Of a stretch of 64,000 bases of DNA, positions 33,280 to 42,026 are shown one piece after another. The notes beneath the pieces are model-generated. The model was not told where the DNA came from and did not search any database. It saw only the letters and a list, made by a program, of their open reading frames with translations. The position numbers were made by a program, and so were the translations under genes. Origin of the DNA: C7867-006 sp035438705 (lineage in GTDB: Bacteria; Patescibacteriota; Minisyncoccia; Phycocordibacterales; DATDWN01); contig DAORIV010000001.1 in the NCBI GenBank assembly GCA_035438705.1, positions 1 to 64,000 of the forward strand, written 5' to 3'. Position 1 is the stretch's first letter; the number at the start of each line of letters is the position of its first letter.

Positions 33280-35085
33280 ATGAAGAAGGTAAATTTAAAA
33301 TATAATAGTAAGAAAGGGTTTTCACTAGTCGAGCTTCTAGTGGGAGTAGCAGTTTTTTCGGTAATACTTGTTTCCGTATACACAAGTTATATAAGTATAT
33401 TTGATATAGTAAAAGTAAGTAGGGGTAGGCTTCAAGCAGTTGATTTGGTAAATGAACAGTTCGAAATAATAAGAAATCTACCATATGCAGATGTTGGTAT
33501 ATATGGGGGTATTCCAAATGGAATTCTTGCAAGTAACCAAACATTAGTCAGAGGTTCAAATACTTTTACTGTTCTAACTACTATTAGAAACGTTGATGAT
33601 CCTTTTGACGGGACTCTTGGGGGAGCACCAAATGATTTATCACCAGCAGATTTTAAATTAGTTGAAATTGAAATAAATTGTTCTACTTGTAAAAATTTTA
33701 CACCAGTTGTTTTTACAAGTAGGGTTGCCCCAAAAAACCTAGAAACAGCTTCAACGAACGGAGCATTGTTCGTGAGAGTTTTTGATGCAAATGGTGACCC
33801 TATTTCTGGAGCAAGTGTTCATATAGAAAATAATCTAACTGTTCCTCCTATAGTTATAGATGATATTACTAATACTAACGGAATGCTTCAGATAGTTGAT
33901 GCGCCTCCTGGAGTGAATGCTTACGATATTACAGTAACAAAAAGTGGATATTCTACTGATGAAACATTTGCACCAACAGTAGCAAATCCTAATCCTAGTA
34001 AGCCATTAGCTACAGTAGTTTTGCAACAAGTAACTCAAATATCTTTTACAATTGATAGAGTGAGTAGTTTTAATGTAAGTTCAGTAACACAAACATGTAC
34101 ATCAGTTCCATCAATTGATTTTAACTTAAAAGGAAATAAATTAATCGGTTCTACACCCGATGTGCTGAAATATGATTTAGATCACATAACAAATGGTGGG
34201 GGAACACTTTCAATTTCTAATCTAGAGTGGGACTCATATACTCTAGTGGGTGAAGATGATGCTTATGACATTATCGGCTGGAATCCTATTTCTCCAATGA
34301 ATCTTATTCCAAATAGTAGTCAATCAGTACAACTTGTTGTTGCTCCGAAAAATCCAAGGACACTAGTTGTTACTGTTCTTGATGGTGCTACCGGACTACC
34401 TCTTTCAGATGTTTCAGTCGAGTTATCAAAGTCTGGTTTTACTACAGTTACAAATTCTACTGGGCAAGGTTTTATTAATCAAACTGATTGGTCTGGTGGT
34501 GCAGGACAAGCTACATCAACAGTTGCCAATCAATATTTTTCATCCAATGGGAACATAGAAAATAATTCTCCTTCAGGTGAAGCAAAATTGTCACAAGTTT
34601 TTGGAGAGTATGTTGCTTCTGGAGTTTTGGAATCATCCTCATTTGATGTGGGATCAATCAGTAATTTTCAAAAAATATACTGGAAACCAGTAGATCAACC
34701 AGTTGAAAGTGGAAGTCCTAGTGTACGTTTTCAAGTTGCTACAAATGATGATGGTGGTGTTTGGGATTTCAATGGTCCTGATGGCACAAGTAGTACTTAT
34801 TACACAGTAGGAAACCAAAATATTCATTCTATAAATAATTCTAAAAGATATTTAAGATACAAAATGTTTCTAGACACTATTTCAACTACCACCTCTCCAA
34901 ATATAAGTGATGTGTCATTTACTTTTACATCGTTATGTACTCCACCTGGTCAGGTTAGTTTTTCAGGACTTCCAAGTGGTACATACAATATAAATATTTC
35001 AAAAACAGGTTATACAACTCAGGATGTATCAGTAGATGTAAGTTCTCCTTGGCAAAGTCAAAGTATAATTATGTTACCTAATTAA
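33280..35085 (+). CDS. Prepilin-like protein with carboxypeptidase-regulatory-like domains
   Basis: 601 residues. A class III signal (KKGFSLVELLVGVAVFSV) gives G|F cleavage and the conserved Glu at +5. The pilin helix is followed by two beta-sandwich modules typical of carboxypeptidase regulatory-like folds (VFDANGDPISGASVHIEN at about 168; VTVLDGATGLPLSDVSVEL at about 365), a lectin-like segment, and a last LPSGTYNINISKTGYTT strand. Far larger than a major pilin, so a tip or adhesive minor pilin is inferred. Extended -10-like TGA-TACAAG just upstream. Confidence 0.88.
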   Translation: MKKVNLKYNSKKGFSLVELLVGVAVFSVILVSVYTSYISIFDIVKVSRGRLQAVDLVNEQFEIIRNLPYADVGIYGGIPNGILASNQTLVRGSNTFTVLTTIRNVDDPFDGTLGGAPNDLSPADFKLVEIEINCSTCKNFTPVVFTSRVAPKNLETASTNGALFVRVFDANGDPISGASVHIENNLTVPPIVIDDITNTNGMLQIVDAPPGVNAYDITVTKSGYSTDETFAPTVANPNPSKPLATVVLQQVTQISFTIDRVSSFNVSSVTQTCTSVPSIDFNLKGNKLIGSTPDVLKYDLDHITNGGGTLSISNLEWDSYTLVGEDDAYDIIGWNPISPMNLIPNSSQSVQLVVAPKNPRTLVVTVLDGATGLPLSDVSVELSKSGFTTVTNSTGQGFINQTDWSGGAGQATSTVANQYFSSNGNIENNSPSGEAKLSQVFGEYVASGVLESSSFDVGSISNFQKIYWKPVDQPVESGSPSVRFQVATNDDGGVWDFNGPDGTSSTYYTVGNQNIHSINNSKRYLRYKMFLDTISTTTSPNISDVSFTFTSLCTPPGQVSFSGLPSGTYNINISKTGYTTQDVSVDVSSPWQSQSIIMLPN

Positions 35086-35089
35086 AATT

Positions 35090-35692
35090 ATGTATAAAAA
35101 AGGTTTTACAATTATAGAGTTCATTATAAGCATAGCCATACTTTCTCTTTTGACATATACCGTATCAACTTTTCAAAGAGATGTTTTTTCACTCAGCACA
35201 AACTTGCAAAGTAGTTTAAACGCTCAGCTCGAGGCTAGGCACCTTATAAAAACCATGGTATCTGAACTTAGAAAGGTAACTCCTTCTGCAAATGGTGCCT
35301 ATCCTATTGAACTAGCATCATCTACAGGCATAACTTTTTATTCTGATATTAATGATAATGGCACAGTTGAGAAAGTTAGATATTATTTGCACAATAAAAC
35401 CATAAGAAAGGGTGTGATCACTCCTACTGGCAATCCACCGGTATACAACTCTGGAAGCGAAGTGACAACAACTTTATTAAATTATGTGCTTGCAAGTTCT
35501 ACTCTTCCAATATTCCAGTATTACACCTCAAACTATTCTGGAACAACTTCACCTATTTCAATGCCACCAAACATATCCACAATAAGATTAGTAAAAATTA
35601 CTGTTATAATTGATACTGACCCGAACAGATCTCCAACCCCGATAATTTCTACTTCTCAAGTGAACTTGCGTAACCTAAAAGACAATCTTTAA
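35090..35692 (+). CDS. Minor prepilin (PilW-like)
   Basis: 200 residues with a very short leader MYKKG then FTIIEFIISIAILSLLTYTV, the prepilin peptidase site with Glu at +5. The rest is a globular pilin body (IELASSTGITFYSDINDNG) of the PilW/GspJ-like type. Four nt after the large prepilin and one nt before the PilX-like gene, so the three are one operon. Confidence 0.88.
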   Translation: MYKKGFTIIEFIISIAILSLLTYTVSTFQRDVFSLSTNLQSSLNAQLEARHLIKTMVSELRKVTPSANGAYPIELASSTGITFYSDINDNGTVEKVRYYLHNKTIRKGVITPTGNPPVYNSGSEVTTTLLNYVLASSTLPIFQYYTSNYSGTTSPISMPPNISTIRLVKITVIIDTDPNRSPTPIISTSQVNLRNLKDNL

Positions 35693-35693
35693 T

Positions 35694-37157
35694 ATGAAAA
35701 TTTTCAGATTCAAAGAACAAAAAGGTAGTTTGATGATACAAGCCATTGTTTTCGGTAGTATCTCAGTATTGATGATAGGAGGTCTTATAAGTTGGGCTGG
35801 AATAAATATAAAATCTGGCAGAGTCGCCATGAACAGAGAGCAAGCTTTGCAGGTAGCAGAAGCGGGCATAGATTATTATAGATGGCACTTAGCTCACGCA
35901 CCGACAGATTATCAGGATGGTACTGGAGTAGCTGGACCGTATGTACATGATTTTTTTGATAAAGAGGGGGTTAAGGTTGGTGAGTATTCTCTAGAAATAA
36001 TTCCTCCTCCAGTAGGTTTTACAATTGTTACTGTGCGATCAACCGGTACAATAATAGCTGACCCAACAGTATCTAGAACTATTGAAACCAGGCTTGCTAT
36101 ACCATCTCTTGCAAGATATGCTATCGCTTCAAATAATGATATTCGTTTCGGAGAAGGAACAGAAGTTTTTGGTCCAATACACTCAAATGGTGGTATTCGC
36201 TTTGATGGTCTTGCTCACAATCTGGTAACTAGTTCTAGAGATTCATATGATGATCCAGATCATACAGGTGCAGTTGAGTTTGGTGTGCATACACACGTAA
36301 ATGCACCTCCAAGTAGTGGGGTTAATGATACATTTAGATCGGCGGAGGCCCCACCCAATGCTGTTCCAGCGAGGACAGATGTGTTTGTGGCGGGTAGACA
36401 ATTTCCAGTTCCTGCAATTGATTTTCTTGGATTTACAACAGATCTGGCACAAATAAAAACAGATGCACAAGCTAGCGGTAGGTACTTTGCTGGTTCTGGG
36501 GCACTTGGTTATAGAATACTTTTAAGAACAGATGACACTTTCGATTTATATAGAGTAAATCAATTAACAAGTGCCAGTGGAAGTTGTACAGAAAGCACAA
36601 CTGGTTGGGGAACATGGAGTATACGAACAACAGGTGGCTCACAGACATTTTTGGCTAACTACGCTATACCTGCAAATGGTTTAGTTTTTGTTGAAGACCA
36701 TGTGTGGGTGGAAGGGCAAGTAAATTCAGCAAGAATTACTATTGCAGCCGGTCGTTTCCCAGATAACGCAACTACAAGACCAAATATAATGATAAATAAT
36801 AACCTCTTATATACAAATTATGATGGTCAAGATGTTGTGTCCCTAATTGCTCAAGGTAATATTAATGCAGGACTTTCTAGCGCAAATAATTTACGGGTAG
36901 ATGCGGCATTAGTTGCACAAAATGGAAGAGTTGGTAGATATCACTATTCATCTAACTGTGGTACGGGATACACAAGAAATTCAATAACCCTTTATGGAAT
37001 GATAGCAAGTAACCAGAGATATGGTTTTGCATATACAGACAACACAGGATATGACACGAGAGACATTATATATGATGCGAATTTGTTGTACGGTCCACCA
37101 CCGAGTTTTCCGCTGACAAGTGACCAGTATCAGATTGTCTCATGGCGCGAATTGTAG
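35694..37157 (+). CDS. PilX-like type IV pilus assembly protein
   Basis: 487 residues. The N-terminus QKGSLMIQAIVFGSISVLMIGGLISW is a membrane helix preceded by G-S-L, followed by NREQALQVAEAGIDYYRWHL, a motif seen in PilX-like minor pilin proteins of CPR genomes. The large C-terminal part is extracellular and beta-rich (FGPIHSNGGIRFDGLAHN, VFVEDHVWVEGQVN), typical of the DUF of this group. A classical prepilin site is degenerate. Its TAG stop begins another hairpin repeat and the assembly gap follows. Confidence 0.75.
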   Translation: MKIFRFKEQKGSLMIQAIVFGSISVLMIGGLISWAGINIKSGRVAMNREQALQVAEAGIDYYRWHLAHAPTDYQDGTGVAGPYVHDFFDKEGVKVGEYSLEIIPPPVGFTIVTVRSTGTIIADPTVSRTIETRLAIPSLARYAIASNNDIRFGEGTEVFGPIHSNGGIRFDGLAHNLVTSSRDSYDDPDHTGAVEFGVHTHVNAPPSSGVNDTFRSAEAPPNAVPARTDVFVAGRQFPVPAIDFLGFTTDLAQIKTDAQASGRYFAGSGALGYRILLRTDDTFDLYRVNQLTSASGSCTESTTGWGTWSIRTTGGSQTFLANYAIPANGLVFVEDHVWVEGQVNSARITIAAGRFPDNATTRPNIMINNNLLYTNYDGQDVVSLIAQGNINAGLSSANNLRVDAALVAQNGRVGRYHYSSNCGTGYTRNSITLYGMIASNQRYGFAYTDNTGYDTRDIIYDANLLYGPPPSFPLTSDQYQIVSWREL

Positions 37158-37438
37158 AACTTCCAAAACTGGCGAACTCCTCGTTTCATTTTTGGAAGTA
37201 CTCGTCAATGTACTTTGTGTACACCTCCTCNNNNNNNNNNNNNNNNNNNNNNNNNNNNNNNNNNNNNNNNNNNNNNNNNNNNNNNNNNNNNNNNNNNNNN
37301 NNNNNNNNNNNNNNNNNNNNNNNNNNNNNNACTCCTCGTTTCATTTTTGGAAGTACTCGTCAATGTACTTTGTGTACACCTCCTCATATTTCCAAAATCT
37401 CAACTTCGGATTTCATCCAGTTTGTGAAAATTCTAGAA
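37155..37438 (+). repeat. Long 3' hairpin repeat, copy 2 (after PilX-like gene; split by gap)
   Basis: Starts at the stop codon (TAGAACTTCCAAAACTGG) and ends TTTGTGAAAATTCTAG. Leaving out the N-run and the duplicated 55 nt it is about 129 nt and matches copy 1 in order and structure, with inner stem TGTAC tttgt GTACA and CTCGTC / CTCAT flanks. Confidence 0.7.
37231..37330. other. Assembly gap (100 N)
   Basis: Exactly 100 N. The 55 nt before the gap (37176-37230) and the 55 nt after it (37331-37385) are identical, so the true sequence may have no gap at all. Confidence 0.95.
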
Positions 37439-37462
37439 AAACCCTTATCTTAAGGGTTTTTC
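37437..37462 (+). terminator. Terminator of the pilin operon
   Basis: AAAACCCTTA tct TAAGGGTTTTTC following the hairpin repeat. Confidence 0.8.
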
Positions 37463-37482
37463 TATTAAATACGGTAAAATAC

Positions 37483-37511
37483 TTGACTATATTCTTATAG
37501 TATGCTATCAT
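37483..37511 (+). promoter_or_regulatory. Promoter for candidate ncRNA B
   Basis: TTGACT (37483-37488), 17-nt spacer, TATCAT (37506-37511). Confidence 0.7.
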
Positions 37512-37517
37512 GTTGAA

Positions 37518-37785
37518 AGTTAGATATTTTAAAAATGGTCTGGTTGAGTTGCAACGCAGTTGCAACATGAGGCTAAAGATGGATACCTCATGGACTCAGT
37601 CTGAAAAGGTCAAATGTGTACCACCAAAATACACATTCGCAGGGGGCAATCCTGCAGTAAAATAAGGAGGATGTTCAGAGAACGTCCGCCCGCCGCAATG
37701 GCAACCTTATTTATAATCGGGACAGAGCAATGTATCCATCCAAAGCTACTGTCCTATCCCACTCGGCGCAATGCGTCGAGTTTTT
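37518..37785 (+). ncRNA. Candidate structured ncRNA B
   Basis: An independent 268-nt unit between the pilin terminator and tpiA, with promoter 37483-37511 and an intrinsic terminator (ACTCGGCGC aat GCGTCGAGT TTTTT, 37761-37785). Internal helices: TTGCAAC gca GTTGCAA; CATGAGG / CCTCATG; TGTGTA / TACACA; GCAGG / CCTGC; GTTC aga GAAC; ATAAGG / CCTTAT; GGACAG / CTGTCC. No convincing ORF. I do not recognise the family; tmRNA, RNase P and SRP hallmarks are absent. Confidence 0.65.
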
Positions 37786-37819
37786 CGTATATGGGGAATA
37801 ATTTGGTACAATATCTGGT

Positions 37820-38581
37820 ATGAAAAAGGTAAAAAAACTGATTGTTGGGAATTGGAAGATGAACCCGGTAGATGAAGATAAGGCAAGGAGTATTGTTAGT
37901 TTGGTAAAAAAAGTAAGTTTAAAGCTCAAAAAAAGTGAAGTTGTTGTTTGTCCACCATATTTATATTTACCATTATTTTCAAAAAGTAAAAGTAAGAATT
38001 TTATTCTTGGCAGTCAGAATGCTCATCATGAATTATCAGGTTCATATACTGGTGAAGTAAGCTTTTCTATGTTGTATCAGTATGGAGTGCGATTTGTTAT
38101 CGTGGGTCACTCTGAGAGAAGAAAAATGGGCGAAACAGATGAAATTATAAACAGAAAAGTTAAATCGGTTGTAAATTCTGGTATGAAGGCAATAGTTTGT
38201 ATCGGAGAATCAATCAGAGATAACAATGGTGATTACTTGGACTTTATAAAAAAACAAATTATTAATGCACTTGTTGATGTCCCCAAAAAACTTTTAGAAA
38301 ATATTGTTATTGCTTATGAACCTATATGGGCAATTGGTGCTAGTTCCGCCATGTCGCCTAGGGATTTGCATGAAATGACTATTTTTATTAAAAAAGTTCT
38401 AAACGATATTTTAGGAGTATCTTCAGCAGATATTCGTATACTATATGGTGGTTCGGTTGATAGGGTAAATGCGGATATGTTAATAAAAGAGGGAAATGTT
38501 TCAGGGTTTTTAGTCGGAAGACAGAGTTTGGTTCCAAAAGATTTTATTGAAATAATGAAAGCAGTTGATATTGCGCAGTAA
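37820..38581 (+). CDS. tpiA: Triosephosphate isomerase
   Basis: 253 residues. GNWKMNP with catalytic Lys, VIVGHSERRKMGETD with the electrophile His, IAYEPIWAIGA with catalytic Glu, and ILYGGSVDRVNA phosphate loop. Interconverts dihydroxyacetone phosphate and glyceraldehyde 3-phosphate. TGG-TACAAT (37807-37812) ends 7 nt before the ATG, so the mRNA is probably leaderless. Followed after 7 nt by pgk. Confidence 0.96.
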   Translation: MKKVKKLIVGNWKMNPVDEDKARSIVSLVKKVSLKLKKSEVVVCPPYLYLPLFSKSKSKNFILGSQNAHHELSGSYTGEVSFSMLYQYGVRFVIVGHSERRKMGETDEIINRKVKSVVNSGMKAIVCIGESIRDNNGDYLDFIKKQIINALVDVPKKLLENIVIAYEPIWAIGASSAMSPRDLHEMTIFIKKVLNDILGVSSADIRILYGGSVDRVNADMLIKEGNVSGFLVGRQSLVPKDFIEIMKAVDIAQ

Positions 38582-38588
38582 AAATATT

Positions 38589-39722
38589 ATGAAATATTTA
38601 AATGACTTAGAAGAGAAGGATTTGAAGGGTAAATACGTTTTACTTAGATTAGATTTAAATGTTCCTATAGTGAACGGAGAGGTCCATGATACTTTTAGAC
38701 TAGATAGGGTTATAGAAACTATAGATTTCTTAAGAGATAAAAAAGCACGAACTATTATCATTTCTCATATTGAAAGTGGTGATAAAACTCTTGTGCCTGT
38801 TTGGCACTATCTAAACGGCTTTTTCCCATTAGAGTTTTCTCCTACATATTTCACTCCTGAAGCAATAGATAAAATAAGCAAACTTGAAGACAGGGGAGTA
38901 ATACTTTTCGAAAATCTTCGTGTAAATCCTGGTGAGAAAGAGAATGATGAGGAGTTTGCTAAGAAACTTTCTCAAATGGCAGAAATATATGTAAATGATG
39001 CTTTTGCTGTGTCACACAGAAAGCATGCTTCTATTGTTGGTGTACCAAAGTTTCTGCCATCTTATGCTGGTCTTCTTATGAAACAAGAAGTAGAGCATTT
39101 GGGAAAAGCATTTAATCCAGAGCACCCATTTCTTTTTGTTCTGGGTGGTGCGAAATTTGAAACGAAAATGCCACTAATTACTAAATTTGTTGGCAAAGCA
39201 GACAAGATATTTTTAGCTGGAGCACTTGCAAACAATATTTTCAAGGAAAGAGGTTTGGAATTAGGAACTTCTCTAGTTTCAGAAGTCACTGCTGATCTTC
39301 GAGGACTTTCTAATAGTGAAAGTGTGGTTACTCCAATTGATGTAACTGTAACAAATATAAATGGGGAAGTATTAAACAGAAAACCAAATGAAATACAAAG
39401 TGATGAATGTATTGTGGATGTAGGAGCAGAAACTATTCATCAGTTGCAAAATTTAATTAAAGGCACAAAAACCATTTTATGGAACGGGCCACTTGGTAAC
39501 TACGAGTTAGGTTTTCAAGATAAAACAGAAGTACTCGCGAAAATGGTAGCTGATCTTACGAAAAAAGATGGAGTTACTTCTATAGTGGGTGGGGGAGATA
39601 CCATTGCTTCAATAAACAAGCTTGAATTAAATGATAACTTTACTTTCATTTCTACTGGAGGAGGAGCGATGCTGGATTTCTTGGTAAATGAGTCTTTGCC
39701 TGGTCTAGATGCTCTTAAATAG
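38589..39722 (+). CDS. pgk: Phosphoglycerate kinase
   Basis: 377 residues from the ATG at 38589; an earlier start would overlap tpiA. Signatures are LLRLDLNVPIVNG, FENLRVNPGEKEND, YVNDAFAVSHRKHASIVGVP, VLGGAKFETKMPLI, WNGPLGNYE and the terminal SIVGGGDTIASI ... FISTGGGAMLDFL. The N-terminal 3-phosphoglycerate domain is slightly short (ISHIESGD replaces the usual SHLGRP-type loop), common in CPR sequences. Makes ATP in lower glycolysis; operon with tpiA. Confidence 0.95.
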   Translation: MKYLNDLEEKDLKGKYVLLRLDLNVPIVNGEVHDTFRLDRVIETIDFLRDKKARTIIISHIESGDKTLVPVWHYLNGFFPLEFSPTYFTPEAIDKISKLEDRGVILFENLRVNPGEKENDEEFAKKLSQMAEIYVNDAFAVSHRKHASIVGVPKFLPSYAGLLMKQEVEHLGKAFNPEHPFLFVLGGAKFETKMPLITKFVGKADKIFLAGALANNIFKERGLELGTSLVSEVTADLRGLSNSESVVTPIDVTVTNINGEVLNRKPNEIQSDECIVDVGAETIHQLQNLIKGTKTILWNGPLGNYELGFQDKTEVLAKMVADLTKKDGVTSIVGGGDTIASINKLELNDNFTFISTGGGAMLDFLVNESLPGLDALK

Positions 39723-40080
39723 TTAAGTTTTCTTTTATTTTTGCGAGGTTTGTTTCAAAATCTTTTGCATTTCCAGAAACTTCTTTGTTTGGGAAAACCC
39801 AGATATGGGCGTGGGGGACTTCATCGCCAACTATTTTAGATAGAATCCAGTCAGTGTTAAAAGCTTTTTGTTGTGCAAGGGCCACTTTTTTAGCGACTTC
39901 AAAATACTCTCCAACGTTTTCTACGTCCCATACCCATCTTTTATGCTCTTTCGGTATTACTTGGGTGTGGCCAGGTGATTGAGGATTGATATCAAGAAAA
40001 GCTAGGAATTTATCATCCTCATAGACCTTGTAAGAAGGTATTTCTCCCTTAACTATTTTACAAAATATACAGTCGTTCAT
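39715..40080 (-). CDS. HIT-family nucleotide-binding protein
   Basis: 121 residues. CIFCKIVKGEIPSYKVYEDD start, FLDINPQSPGHTQVIPKEH, and the histidine triad region VPHAHIWVFP. In the standard H-x-H-x-H motif the third His is Trp here, while the central nucleophile His is kept. Probably a dinucleoside or adenosine phosphoramidate hydrolase; activity may differ. Overlaps the convergent pgk 3' end by 8 nt. Confidence 0.92.
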   Translation of the reverse strand: MNDCIFCKIVKGEIPSYKVYEDDKFLAFLDINPQSPGHTQVIPKEHKRWVWDVENVGEYFEVAKKVALAQQKAFNTDWILSKIVGDEVPHAHIWVFPNKEVSGNAKDFETNLAKIKENLTI

Positions 40081-40100
40081 ATTCTCAGTATAGCAAATTT

Positions 40101-40258
40101 GAAATTCTTATTCACAATATCATTTTTGAGACCGTTTACTCCGCCTGCGCTACGTTCACTTTGTCCTCAACCCAAATCCGTCAAGATGGAATGCCTTGAT
40201 GGAACCAGCTTTGGGTTTGCGGAGTCTCAAAAATGAAATTGTTCAACGAATTTTTTAG
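40101..40258. repeat. Long nested inverted repeat upstream of recJ
   Basis: Outer arms ACAATATCATTTTTGAGAC / GTCTCAAAAATGAAATTGT (ends about 40110-40240), middle ACTCCGC / GCGGAGT, inner AACCCAAA / TTTGGGTT with TCAAG / CTTGA. More than 130 nt of almost continuous hairpin, between the divergent HIT and recJ genes. No ORF. Confidence 0.7.
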
Positions 40259-40275
40259 TGTGTTAAACTAGATGG

Positions 40276-42006
40276 ATGAAAAATTACAGAGTTCGGCAGA
40301 GCATTCCAGATAAGATAGATAAACTTTTTGAAGCACACTCTCCGCTTGTTCGTTCACTTTTGTATGCTCGTGGCATAGAAGATCTAGAAACAGCAGATAC
40401 ATTTCTAAATCCTGACTACGAGAAGCATCTTCATGATCCGTTTCTGTTAAAGGATATGGACAAGGTAGTGAGTAGAATTTTGAAAGCAATTAAAGATGGA
40501 GAGAGAATTGGAATTTTTTCTGACTATGATGCAGATGGTATTCCTGGTGGAGTAGCACTACATGACTTTTTCAAGAAAATTAGTTACACAAACTTTACTA
40601 ACTACATACCACTTAGAAACGAAGAAGGTTTTGGATTAAACAACGATGCGGTGGAAACTTTAAGCAAAGATGGGGTTAAACTTATTATCACCATCGACTG
40701 TGGCATCACAGATGTGTCCCAGGTAGATCTTGCGAACAAGCTTGGTATGGATGTGATTATTACTGACCATCACATACCGGGGAAAAAACTTCCAAAAGCA
40801 TTTGGAATAATAAATCCTAAACAGAAGGGATGTGAGTATCCAGAGAAAATGCTTTGTGGTTCCGGAGTTATTTTTAAAGTTATTCAAGGTTTAATTAAAA
40901 AAGGTAAAGAGTGTGGTGTGTTTGAATGGAAAGATGGTCAGGAAAAATGGTTTTTAGATATGGTGGGACTCGCTACACTTTCTGATATGGTTCCTCTTTT
41001 AGGAGAGAATAGAGCATTTTCATACTACGGAATGAAAGTTATACAGAAAAGTCCTCGAGCAGGACTACAAAAACTTTTCTCGTTATTAAAGATAAATCAG
41101 AACAAGGTTACTGAAGATGACATAGCATTTATGATAACTCCTCGAATAAACGCTGCGAGTAGAATGGGGGTTCCACTTGATGCATTTAAACTACTTTCAA
41201 CCACTAACACAGTAGAAGCTGGAATGTTTGCAGAGCATTTGAATAATAAAAACGACGAGAGAAAAGGTGTAGTAGGTAGTATGATACGTGAAATTAAGAA
41301 GAGACTTGATGAGAGAGATGAAGATATGCGACATGTTTTTGTTTTTGGAAATCCAGAGTGGAAGCCAAGTTTGCTAGGACTAGTTGCAAACAGTTTTAGT
41401 GATGAGCATAATCGCCCAGTATTTTTCTGGGGTAGAAACGGAGAGAGTGGAGACGCGGGAGTAATAAAGGGTTCATGTCGTGCAGGCGGTGATACGGACA
41501 TAGTGAAACTAATGGAGAAGTGCAAAGACATTTTTGTAGATTACGGAGGACACAAAGGTGCGGGAGGATTTTCACTTCTTCAGGAAAATATTCATCATCT
41601 GGAGGACAGACTAAATGAAGCATTTCAAGAACTAATTAAAGAAGAGCAGATAATCCCAGACACATTACTCGATAAGAAACTCACACTTGATGATGTGAAT
41701 TGGAATACATATAGTAGTATAGAAAAGTTCGCTCCATTTGGGTTAGATAACCCAAAGCCACTTTTTCTTTTTGATGATGTGCAAATACAGGCAGTTAAAC
41801 TTTTCGGTAAGGAGAAAAACCACCTTGAACTTAAATTCAAAAATAGTGGCGGTAAGGATATAACCGCAATGGCATTTTTTAAAACAGATAGTAGTTTCGA
41901 CAGACCACTTAAGGTGGGGGATAAAATAAACCTTGTAGCTACTTTAGAAAAGTCCGAGTTTAGAAACTTTCCAGAGTTGCGCCTACGAATTGTTGACATA
42001 TACTAA
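40276..42006 (+). CDS. recJ: Single-stranded-DNA-specific exonuclease RecJ
   Basis: 576 residues. DHH phosphoesterase motifs: IGIFSDYDADGIPGG (motif I), ITIDCGITD, ITDHHIPGKKLP (DHH), MVGLATLSDMVPLLGENR, and the DHHA1 segment GSCRAGGDTDIVKLM with YGGHKGAGGFSL, followed by an OB-like domain. 5'-3' ssDNA exonuclease in recombination and repair. TGT-TAAACT (40264-40269) ends 6 nt before this ATG; another out-of-frame ATG at 40272 lies inside that spacer and is not used. Confidence 0.95.
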   Translation: MKNYRVRQSIPDKIDKLFEAHSPLVRSLLYARGIEDLETADTFLNPDYEKHLHDPFLLKDMDKVVSRILKAIKDGERIGIFSDYDADGIPGGVALHDFFKKISYTNFTNYIPLRNEEGFGLNNDAVETLSKDGVKLIITIDCGITDVSQVDLANKLGMDVIITDHHIPGKKLPKAFGIINPKQKGCEYPEKMLCGSGVIFKVIQGLIKKGKECGVFEWKDGQEKWFLDMVGLATLSDMVPLLGENRAFSYYGMKVIQKSPRAGLQKLFSLLKINQNKVTEDDIAFMITPRINAASRMGVPLDAFKLLSTTNTVEAGMFAEHLNNKNDERKGVVGSMIREIKKRLDERDEDMRHVFVFGNPEWKPSLLGLVANSFSDEHNRPVFFWGRNGESGDAGVIKGSCRAGGDTDIVKLMEKCKDIFVDYGGHKGAGGFSLLQENIHHLEDRLNEAFQELIKEEQIIPDTLLDKKLTLDDVNWNTYSSIEKFAPFGLDNPKPLFLFDDVQIQAVKLFGKEKNHLELKFKNSGGKDITAMAFFKTDSSFDRPLKVGDKINLVATLEKSEFRNFPELRLRIVDIY

Positions 42007-42020
42007 TATTCGGGTACTAT
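41993..42020 (+). promoter_or_regulatory. Promoter for candidate ncRNA C
   Basis: TTGACA (41993-41998, inside the last recJ codons), 16-nt spacer, TACTAT (42015-42020). Confidence 0.55.
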
Positions 42021-42026
42021 ATATTA

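Noticed and set aside
37120..37500. ORFs running through the N-gap
   Set aside because: Their frames cross undetermined bases and a palindromic repeat.
37614..37823. 69-codon plus-strand ORF
   Set aside because: Overlaps the helices and terminator of ncRNA B and the tpiA promoter.
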